Source of the DNA: Treponema sp. | GTDB taxonomy: Bacteria; Spirochaetota; Spirochaetia; Treponematales; Breznakiellaceae | Direction of reading: 5' to 3' | Length of the DNA: 11,491 bases | Assembly (NCBI GenBank): GCA_031288005.1 | Contig: JAITSE010000091.1 | Location: forward strand, 1 to 11,491 | Shown here: positions 1 through 5,805 of the stretch, piece after piece | Layout: the number at the start of each line of letters is the position of its first letter | Numbering within the stretch: the stretch's first letter is position 1 | Made by a program: the position numbers and the translations under genes | The notes under the pieces: generated by a model | What the model was told of the DNA's origin: nothing | What the model saw: only the letters and a program-made list of their open reading frames with translations | Databases searched by the model: none

Positions 1-809
1 TTTTGAAACTGTTCCGCGTTTTCCGGGCAGGGGACGCGGGGGAAGTCTATTTTAAGGAATTCCCTGTATTTTGCGCGGTAATTGTTGCTGTAGAGAACGG
101 CATAGATATAGTCGAGTAAATCAATTGGGGCAAATGTATTTTCATCCTCTTGTTTTTCCGAGGTGAAGGAAAGTCCGGTTATTTTTGCAAGGGCATTAAC
201 AATTTCCATATTCAGATTGGGGCGGCGCTCGTTACTGTCATCAAAGGGATAGAGATAGAGCGGGAAAATATAACCGCGTTCTTTAGTCCTGTTTGAAACA
301 TAAGAATCATCAACTATATGATTAGTTATATTTACAAGTGTCCAATTATTTGTTGCGGATTGTCTACAGGTAACCAAACCTATATTATTTCCCGGCAGAA
401 AGTGCCGCATAACTTTTTTTCGCGGCCTCTCCAGTTTGTCAGCGTCATAATATATTAGTTTATTATCAAATGGACGATAAGCGATATTCTTAACGCATTT
501 TTTATCCGCTTGTATATGAAAATAATTTTCTATTTTTTGTAAAAGCATTTCAGTGCTATCGTTAATAAATATCTCATCCCTTGCGGTAACGATACCTACT
601 GAGTTTGCTGGAAATATTTCCGGTACGCTAAAACCCCGCTCATATTCTGCCTTGTTTTCAAAATTCTTGGCTGCAAAAAAATATTGCGGCGGTTGCGCTT
701 TTAGCTTTTGCCATGGAACGGAACTTAATGTATTTTCCAGCAAGAATTGATACTTTGCCGCCCTTAAACCGTATAAATCATAATGAAAAACTTCCGCCAA
801 TTCGTCCGC
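1..809 (-). pseudogene. C-terminal (target-recognition) part of the same restriction-modification gene, in the -1 frame, open at the left edge
   Basis: Read on the minus strand from 809, this frame is open for 269 codons to the window edge with no stop. It begins ADELAEVFHYDLYGLRAAKY and ends with EFLKIDFPRVP. YIFPLYLYPFD and YIYAVLYSNNYRAKYREFLKIDFPR match what is known of the C-terminal specificity region of type ISP-like enzymes. The reading continues naturally from the 764..2689 product if one A is added to the A8 run or if the ribosome slips back one base. It has no in-frame ATG until about 90 codons in and no ribosome site, so it is not an independent gene. It is called a pseudogene part only because the frame is broken as sequenced; a functional fusion by frameshifting is possible. 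The true C-terminus lies outside the window. Confidence 0.8.
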
Positions 810-2689
810 TTTTTTTTCCCCGTTTTAATAAAAATATTTACGCTTACCCCCGCCTGAATATCAAAAACATTCTCGTCTTTGCTTCCATCGGGAGCGGTTT
901 CCCGCTTCTTTGCGTTCCCGTGCAGATCCAAAATAAAAATCTTGTCAAAGGTTTTTAGCAAGTGCCAGCGCATACCGCGGAATGTCGGATTGTCAAGAAA
1001 ACTATGATTGTTGATATACGCTAAAATCCCATCGCCGTATTTTTCAATAAAACTCTGCCCATAGCGGATAAACTTTACATAATCATCATTGAGCCATTTT
1101 GCGCCTTTTTCCTTTAGTTTTTCTTCCCCGCCGGGTTCTTTTTTATACGGCGCCAAAAAATCATCCGCGGTGATATTCGCGCTCTCTCCTGAATACGGCG
1201 GATTACCCAGCACAACCATTACCGGTACATTGTTTTTTATGCTGTCCGCCTCGTTCGCTTCGGCGGCAAGCCATTCAATCAATGGCGAATATTTTTTACC
1301 TGAATTTTCAGGTTCCTCAAGGCTGTTAGTAAGAAAAACCCGGAGACGGACGCCGTCTTTAAAAGAATATCCTGTGTCCTTTAGTTTCATGTCCAACTTA
1401 AAATGAGCCATAGCGTAGGAAGCCATAAGGATTTCAAAACCATTCAGGCGCGGGATTAAATGTTTTTCACAATAATCATTCCACGCGCCTTTGTTTCTTG
1501 AAAAATAGGAATGGATCGTGTCTATCACTTGGGCAAGAAAGGTTCCAGTCCCGGCGGCGGGGTCAAGGATCTGTACCCTGTGAAATTCCAATGTTTCCGG
1601 TTTTCCGTCTTTATTCTTTACAGAACGTTCCATTGTCGAATGATCCGCCAAACCGTTTTTCAGATTGAATTCGTTTTTAAAAATATCATCAACGGCCTTG
1701 ACAATAAATTTAACCGCCGGAACGGGCGTGTAGTATACTCCTCTTGTTTCACGCAGCGCCGGGTTGTATTCGGCAAGAAAAGTTTCGTAAAAGTGGATAT
1801 ACGGGTCCTGCCCGGCCCTGCCGAACTCCTTTTTAATTTCGTCTATCGCGACACAATTAAAAAAGTCAGCCATTGCGTCTACAATCCATGTAATGCGGCT
1901 GTCGATGTCAATGCCCGCTATGTAATCGAAAAACTTCCGCAAGAAAGGGTTTGACCGCGGTACAAGGCGGGGGGCTAGATAACGGGTAAAGGGCTGCGCG
2001 TCCGCCTGATTTAAGCGCGCGGCGAAAAGTCCGTAGGCAAGGGTCTGCGCGTAAACATCCGAAAACTCCGTTATGCTCAGGCTGTGAATGAGTATTTCTT
2101 TAAAGCCTTCGTACTGCCCTGTAAGGGTGTCATTTTTTGTTTTTATTTTTAGGGCATTGTTGATAACATCCGCGAGCAGTTTTGCCTTATCCGCCATCAT
2201 TTTCGCAAGCCGCTCTGAATTGTAAATTGTATTGCCGGAATATTTTGTAAACCGGTCTATCAGTTCCAAAAATGCGGGGAATTGTTTTTTATCCGGGTTT
2301 ATGCTGCCGTTGCTTTCATTTGCCAAAGTTACGGATACAAGCAATTCGCCTTCAACAAAAAGTTGAAACTCAAGATAATTTGTGATGATCAAATTTCCAA
2401 GGGAGCGTTTGTAGCGCTCAAACTGCTCTTTGTTTAGTTTGTTATCAACGCCTACGGGGATGTCCTTTGCTTCAATGTAGCCCAGCGGGGTCTCGCCTTT
2501 TGTAATTATGTAATCCGGCGCGCCACATTCTATGTGTTTGGGTTCGTTGGTTATGGTCAGCCCCGTAGTGATTTTTTCAAACAGGCTCTTGAGCGCCGGG
2601 CGGTAGCTGTGCTCTGTGGCGTTCCCTGCCCGGTAGAGTTTGTCCACTTCGGCGAGGTAATGGCTTATGGCGGCGGCAGGGGCGGTCAT
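764..2689 (-). CDS. Type ISP/IIG-like restriction-modification enzyme, N-terminal part (nuclease plus N6-adenine methyltransferase), frameshifted
   Basis: This 641-residue product is the front part of a single-chain restriction-modification enzyme, a cytoplasmic protein that methylates adenine at its own target and cuts unmodified DNA. Residues 59-75 (PD, then EAK) look like a PD-(D/E)xK nuclease site. Residues 317-330 (GVYYTPVPAVKFIV) resemble methyltransferase motif X. DPAAGTGTF at 376-384 is the SAM-binding motif I, and NPPY at 496-499 is the catalytic motif IV of N6-adenine methylases. No helicase domain is seen between nuclease and methylase, unlike classical LlaBIII-type ISP enzymes. 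The N-terminus, including NATEHSYRPAL, is typical of this family, so the ATG at 2689 is probably right although no clear Shine-Dalgarno precedes it. The frame departs from the family after residue 624, at an A8 run, and stops 17 codons later. The family's C-terminal part continues in the -1 frame down to base 1. The gene may be inactive, phase-variable, frameshift-decoded, or affected by a homopolymer sequencing error. Confidence 0.88.
   Translation of the reverse strand: MTAPAAAISHYLAEVDKLYRAGNATEHSYRPALKSLFEKITTGLTITNEPKHIECGAPDYIITKGETPLGYIEAKDIPVGVDNKLNKEQFERYKRSLGNLIITNYLEFQLFVEGELLVSVTLANESNGSINPDKKQFPAFLELIDRFTKYSGNTIYNSERLAKMMADKAKLLADVINNALKIKTKNDTLTGQYEGFKEILIHSLSITEFSDVYAQTLAYGLFAARLNQADAQPFTRYLAPRLVPRSNPFLRKFFDYIAGIDIDSRITWIVDAMADFFNCVAIDEIKKEFGRAGQDPYIHFYETFLAEYNPALRETRGVYYTPVPAVKFIVKAVDDIFKNEFNLKNGLADHSTMERSVKNKDGKPETLEFHRVQILDPAAGTGTFLAQVIDTIHSYFSRNKGAWNDYCEKHLIPRLNGFEILMASYAMAHFKLDMKLKDTGYSFKDGVRLRVFLTNSLEEPENSGKKYSPLIEWLAAEANEADSIKNNVPVMVVLGNPPYSGESANITADDFLAPYKKEPGGEEKLKEKGAKWLNDDYVKFIRYGQSFIEKYGDGILAYINNHSFLDNPTFRGMRWHLLKTFDKIFILDLHGNAKKRETAPDGSKDENVFDIQAGVSVNIFIKTGKKKRTNWRKFFIMIYTV
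810..817 (-). other. A8 homopolymer / A AAA AAG slippery heptamer at the restriction-modification frame break
   Basis: On the minus strand the coding sequence reads GGG AAA AAA AAG CGG, so the last seven bases of the run plus G form A_AAA_AAG with AAA and AAG as zero-frame codons. This is the heptamer used for -1 frameshifting in E. coli dnaX. A -1 slip gives AAA AAA GCG GAC GAA, which is exactly the frame that restores the family's C-terminal domain. A missing A in the run would look the same. I see no convincing stimulatory hairpin just downstream. Confidence 0.7.
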
Positions 2690-2750
2690 GGTTCTATGTT
2701 ATCGTTATTTGGCTTGCCTATCTATACTATTGCCCCGTAGAGAATTGCGG

Positions 2751-2849
2751 GGAGTTTTGAGACCTCCGGTCTCTTCCGACTAAAAGGTTCACGGCGGCAA
2801 AAAGTTCAAAGAGACCGCTGAAACCGGAGGTTTCTGGTCTCAAAACTCC
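2751..2849. repeat. Compound inverted repeat with four GAGACC/GGTCTC hexamers
   Basis: The outer arms 2751-2764 and 2836-2849 are perfect 14-bp complements. Inside, 2763-2770 pairs with 2823-2830 (8 bp) and 2768-2776 pairs with 2809-2817 (9 bp). Two local hairpins also fit: GAGACC-TCC-GGTCTC at 2759-2773 and GAAACC-GGA-GGTTTC at 2820-2834. The hexamer GAGACC occurs at 2759 and 2811, and its complement GGTCTC at 2768 and 2836. The element lies in the spacer between the 3' end of thrC and the 5' end of the restriction-modification gene, both on the minus strand. It could be a terminator or boundary, an operator for the downstream gene, or a remnant of a small palindromic mobile element. Which one cannot be decided from sequence. 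Confidence 0.75.
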
Positions 2850-2851
2850 AA

Positions 2852-2868
2852 GCAAACCGCAGGTTTGC
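2852..2868 (-). terminator. Possible thrC terminator hairpin
   Basis: GCAAACC (2852-2858) pairs perfectly with GGTTTGC (2862-2868) across a 3-base loop. On the minus strand this hairpin lies 76 bp past the thrC stop and is followed by TTGGAGTTTT, a weak and interrupted U-tract. It may be a terminator, or simply one of the short three-base-loop palindromes scattered through the intergenic DNA here. Confidence 0.35.
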
Positions 2869-2943
2869 AGGCCCGCAAGGGACACAGGCTTTCCACCGGA
2901 TGGGCGGCCCGCGGAAAAACTCCTCCACAGGGACTTCTAGTAA

Positions 2944-4248
2944 TTAAAAGCAACTCGCGATGGCTGTTTCCAGGGCTTCAAGGCTGGGCTTGATTAGGGC
3001 CAGGGGCTCTGATTCCTCTCTGAGCGCAGAAAGCCACCCGGGAATCTCGATTTTCTGGCCTGTAGCCTGGGCCGCGGCTTCGGCTTCTTTTGCGGGATGG
3101 CCCGTGGCAAGGATGACCGTATGGCTGCTGGGTTCAAAAGTGGAAGAGAGGCGCTCCGCGGCCGCGTAAGCCACGGCCCCGTGGGGGTCAAGGATCACGC
3201 CGTAGCGCTTCCAAAAGCGCTCCATGGCCTTCAGGGTCTCATAATTGTCGGCTGCGGCGGGGAAAACCATGTTCCGCATAACCGCGGGCGCCTCCGCATA
3301 AAACGAAGCCAGGCGCTCATAGTTTGAAGGCTGCCCCACATCCAGCGCGGGGGAATTGGTGGCCTTGGCCGCCCGGGGGATAAACTGCCGGCCCTTGATA
3401 TAATCGCCGAAAGCGTTGTTTTCGTTCATGGCCGCGATAAAGCCGTTCACCGGCATTCCGAATTTCCACGCGTAGAGACCGGCGATTAGGTTGCCGAAGT
3501 TCCCGGAGGGAACGCTGAAGAACAGGTCTCCGTTCAGTTCTTTTTTTATTTTTATAAAAGCGTAGAGAAAATAAAAGGACTGGGGCAGAAGCCGTCCGGG
3601 ATTAATCGCATTGGCGCTCGTAATGCCGTAGCGCTCCGAATATGCCCGGTCCAGGATGATTTCATTGACCAGCCGCTGGCATTCGTCAAAGGAGCCTTCG
3701 ATTTGGATCGGAATGATATTCCCGCCCCTGGGAAGATAGGCCGCGGGATCAAGCCCGTGAATGGGGCCTGAGGGGTAGAGCATTACGGATGTGATGTTTT
3801 CCCGCTTGTGAAAGGCGCGGGCGAGGCTTGCCCCGGTGTCGCCCCGGGCCGCGGAGACAATCATGGCCGGGCCGCTGTTTTTGAGGAGTTCCTCCAAAAG
3901 CGCCGCGAGAAAGGCGATGCCGAAATCCTTGAAGACCCCGGTGGGGCCCTTGTAAAGGGTTAAAAGAGAGAATTTTTCGTCAAGCCGCCGCAGTTCGGGC
4001 TCAAATTCGAAGGCGCTTTCCGCGACCCGGGACGCGGAAAAGGGATTCAATTCACCCTGGAGCAGGCCGGGGGCAACTGTGGCCGCCAGTTCAGGATAGT
4101 TCGTCCCGGCGTCCATATAGAGAAAGTATTGGCGCATATCCATGACGGAAGCCGGCACGTAAAGCCCTCCGTCAGGCGGCAGACAGCGCAAAACGGCTTC
4201 CTTGAATGAAACCAGAGGTTCATGGGACCTTGTGGACTTAAATTGCAT
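2944..4248 (-). CDS. thrC: Threonine synthase (PLP-dependent)
   Basis: This 434-residue cytoplasmic enzyme converts O-phospho-L-homoserine to L-threonine and phosphate, the last step of threonine synthesis. The PLP-binding lysine is K107 in GPTGVFKDFG (101-110). The phosphate-binding loop of the cofactor is PSGNFGN (247-253). The active-site loop SAARGDTGA (132-140) corresponds to the usual SATSGDTG, with Arg at a position that is more often Ser. SANAINPGR (211-219) and ATGHPAKE near the C-terminus complete the fold-type II threonine synthase pattern of the E. coli type. The length is normal for this class, so the gene looks complete. The start is supported by GAGG at 4255-4258, 6 nt before the ATG. 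The gene stands alone in the window: no homoserine kinase or dehydrogenase lies beside it. It is divergent from flaB. Confidence 0.96.
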   Translation of the reverse strand: MQFKSTRSHEPLVSFKEAVLRCLPPDGGLYVPASVMDMRQYFLYMDAGTNYPELAATVAPGLLQGELNPFSASRVAESAFEFEPELRRLDEKFSLLTLYKGPTGVFKDFGIAFLAALLEELLKNSGPAMIVSAARGDTGASLARAFHKRENITSVMLYPSGPIHGLDPAAYLPRGGNIIPIQIEGSFDECQRLVNEIILDRAYSERYGITSANAINPGRLLPQSFYFLYAFIKIKKELNGDLFFSVPSGNFGNLIAGLYAWKFGMPVNGFIAAMNENNAFGDYIKGRQFIPRAAKATNSPALDVGQPSNYERLASFYAEAPAVMRNMVFPAAADNYETLKAMERFWKRYGVILDPHGAVAYAAAERLSSTFEPSSHTVILATGHPAKEAEAAAQATGQKIEIPGWLSALREESEPLALIKPSLEALETAIASCF

Positions 4249-4415
4249 AGATATCCTCAGAGGGCAAGAAAACCAGGACAGGCTTCTTTATCGCTTTGTT
4301 TTTTCATAAACCGCATGCATAATAATTTAGCCGAAAAGCGCTAAACCGGCAATAGGACGGGAAATCCCGCTTCCCTCAACGGGAGCTCAGGCAGGCTTTT
4401 CTTCAAAAAATTCTC

Positions 4416-4442
4416 TAAAGCCCTTTATGCAAAAACCGATAC
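4416..4442 (+). promoter_or_regulatory. Candidate sigma-28 (FliA) promoter for flaB
   Basis: TAAA at 4416-4419 is followed, after exactly 15 bases, by ACCGATAC at 4435-4442. The sigma-28 consensus is TAAA-N15-GCCGATAA, so the -35 box and spacing are perfect and six of eight -10 bases match. Flagellin genes are commonly driven by sigma-28, which supports the call. Transcription would start near 4450, giving an unusually long leader of about 370 nt before the flaB ATG. Confidence 0.6.
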
Positions 4443-4563
4443 TTAAAATGAAACTGAATGGAACCTTGCGTCCGTCGGGCCTCCTGGGTTTTATTCAGGG
4501 TGGAACAATGCTGTTTTGAAGCGCTTTTAGTTTTAAGCGAAGGCCTTCCAAACGGCGGCGTTC

Positions 4564-4592
4564 CCGGAACATAAGTTTCCGGAACATAAGTT
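4564..4592. repeat. Tandem 15-bp repeat, two copies
   Basis: CCGGAACATAAGTT occurs exactly at 4564-4577 and again at 4579-4592, a period of 15 bp. A decayed third unit (CCAGGAATATATT) follows. The second copy also forms a small hairpin, GGAAC-ATAA-GTTCC at 4581-4594. It lies inside the putative flaB leader. Its role is unknown; it may be a protein-binding direct repeat or slippage-generated sequence. Confidence 0.75.
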
Positions 4593-4676
4593 CCAGGAAT
4601 ATATTTTCCGGAAATGCTGGTTCTCTCACCCTTCCGGCTGCGGGCGGGTCGAGGGTTAATGGCACAAACTTAAAAT

Positions 4677-4746
4677 GAAGTTTTTCCAAAGGGAAAACTT
4701 CAAACAAAAAGTTTTTATTTTTGTCAAAATAACGAAAACTTTTTGT
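4677..4746 (+). promoter_or_regulatory. Structured flaB leader: hairpin plus long inverted repeat
   Basis: Bases 4677-4687 pair with 4691-4701 to give an 11-bp stem with one G-U pair and the loop AAA. Directly after it, ACAAAAAGTTTT (4704-4715) is the exact complement of AAAACTTTTTGT (4735-4746), a second stem of 12 bp. CAAAAA (4705-4710) can alternatively pair with TTTTTG (4718-4723), so mutually exclusive folds exist. The block ends 71 nt before the flaB start. This suggests a leader controlling flagellin mRNA stability or translation, but that is inference. Confidence 0.5.
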
Positions 4747-4817
4747 CCGGCATGGATGCCGCGGCGCAAAACACTGCATGGGGCAGCGGCGCGCCGAAAA
4801 TGCCAAAGGAGTGAGGT

Positions 4818-5678
4818 ATGATTATTAATCACAACTTAAGCGCGATGTTTGCCGACAGGTCCCTCAAGGTCACCCAGACATTCCTGGACAAGAACATGGA
4901 GAAACTGTCGAGCGGCTTGCGTATCAACCGGGCCGGCGATGACGCTTCAGGACTCGCTGTTTCTGAAAAGATGCGAAGCCAGATCCGCGGTTTGAATCAG
5001 GCGTCGCAAAACGCTCAGAATGGCATTTCATTCATTCAGACTACGGAAGGCTATCTCCAGGAATCTGAAGACATCATTCAGCGCCTGCGCGAACTGGCGG
5101 TTCAGTCTTCAAACGGCGTCTACACTGCGGAAGACAGGATGTATATCCAGATCGAAGTTTCAGCTTTGATTGACGAAATTGACCGGATTGCTTCCCACGC
5201 CCAGTTCAACGGGATGAATCTCCTGACAGGAAGGTTCAGCCGCCCGGTTGGTGAAAATGTGGTAACCGCTTCCATGTGGCTTCATATCGGCGCCAATATG
5301 GATCAGAGGGAACAAGTATTTATCGGCACCATGACTGCCAAGGGCCTTGGAGTCCGCAGCCTCGGTGACGAGTCCATCCTTTCGTTGTCTGAAATGGACA
5401 GCGCCAACCGTGCCATTGGAACCCTCGACGAGGCGATTAAGCGGCTCAATAAACAAAGGGCTGATCTTGGCGCCTACCAAAACCGGCTGGAACACGCGGT
5501 CCGCGGCCTTGATGTCGGGGCAGAAAACCTGCAAGCCTCTGAAGCCCGTATAAGGGATACCAACATGGCAAACGAGATGGTTTCTTATACCAAGAACCAG
5601 ATCCTCGCCCAGACGGGCAACGCTATGCTGGCCCAGGCGAATCAGAGAGGTCAATCGGTTCTCCAGCTTCTGCAATAA
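4818..5678 (+). CDS. flaB: Flagellin FlaB, periplasmic flagellar filament core protein
   Basis: This is a complete 286-residue core flagellin. In spirochaetes FlaB proteins polymerise into the core of the endoflagellar filament in the periplasm after export by the flagellar type III system, so no signal peptide is expected and none is seen. The N-terminal D0/D1 part carries [12 protein letters not shown], then [20 protein letters not shown] (about 30-49) and [15 protein letters not shown]. The C-terminal part has [34 protein letters not shown] and [18 protein letters not shown]. There is no variable D2/D3 insert, the size expected of treponemal FlaB. The central block [17 protein letters not shown] and [15 protein letters not shown] is characteristic of Treponema FlaB1-3. 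AAGGAG at 4806-4811, 6 nt before the ATG, fixes the start. A sigma-28-like promoter lies far upstream and a terminator follows. Which FlaB paralogue this is cannot be told here. Confidence 0.97.
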   Translation: MIINHNLSAMFADRSLKVTQTFLDKNMEKLSSGLRINRAGDDASGLAVSEKMRSQIRGLNQASQNAQNGISFIQTTEGYLQESEDIIQRLRELAVQSSNGVYTAEDRMYIQIEVSALIDEIDRIASHAQFNGMNLLTGRFSRPVGENVVTASMWLHIGANMDQREQVFIGTMTAKGLGVRSLGDESILSLSEMDSANRAIGTLDEAIKRLNKQRADLGAYQNRLEHAVRGLDVGAENLQASEARIRDTNMANEMVSYTKNQILAQTGNAMLAQANQRGQSVLQLLQ

Positions 5679-5703
5679 TATGGATGGCGGTCAGGTTAAC
5701 TCC

Positions 5704-5751
5704 GCCGCGTAACAGCGGCTCAGGCCTTGACCCCGCCGTCTATTCAGACGG
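5704..5751 (+). repeat. Two small hairpins in the flaB 3' UTR
   Basis: GCCGC (5704-5708) pairs with GCGGC (5715-5719), and CCGTCT (5736-5741) pairs with AGACGG (5746-5751) around the loop ATTC. Both lie between the flaB stop and the main terminator. They may protect the flagellin mRNA 3' end from exonucleases, but there is no direct evidence. Confidence 0.5.
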
Positions 5752-5762
5752 ACCGGGAAGGC

Positions 5763-5797
5763 GCCGTTCCGGCTTAGACCGGAACGGCTTCTTTTTT
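5763..5797 (+). terminator. Rho-independent terminator of flaB
   Basis: GCCGTTCCGG (5763-5772) pairs perfectly with CCGGAACGGC (5779-5788) around the 6-base loop CTTAGA, followed by TTCTTTTTT. A second T run (5801-5807) overlaps the stop codon of the convergent M16 gene. In the minus direction the stem has no U-tract after it, so termination should be mainly of flaB transcripts. Confidence 0.9.
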
Positions 5798-5805
5798 AAA
5801 TTTTT

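Larger units (their letters stand above)
4249..4817. other. Divergent thrC-flaB intergenic region (569 bp)
   Basis: No convincing gene lies here. A minus-strand reading frame at 4495-4806 is open for 103 codons, but it has no ribosome site, no recognisable domain and a basic, repeat-derived composition, so I treat it as chance. The region holds a sigma-28-like promoter (4416-4442), a tandem repeat (4564-4592) and large inverted repeats (4677-4746), listed separately. CGGG-AAAT-CCCG at 4358-4369 is a further small hairpin. I could not identify a convincing thrC promoter. Confidence 0.6.

Noticed and set aside
1..2943. A multi-gene defence island, BREX/DISARM system or CRISPR array on the left side
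   Set aside because: Only one restriction-modification gene is visible. There are no accessory defence genes, no regularly spaced repeats and no mobile-element genes within the window.
4448..4519. A 23-codon peptide beginning MKLNGTLRP just after the sigma-28-like box
   Set aside because: It has no Shine-Dalgarno and no feature of a leader peptide such as a regulatory codon run. The ATG falls at the predicted transcript start.
4495..4806. A 103-codon minus-strand frame upstream of flaB
   Set aside because: It has no ribosome site and no recognisable domain. It overlaps the tandem repeat and leader stems, and its C-terminal part simply translates the repeat. Chance opening is more likely.
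5160..5675. A long minus-strand frame antisense to flaB
   Set aside because: It lies wholly inside the highly conserved flaB coding sequence and reflects its codon bias. It has no domain and no ribosome site.
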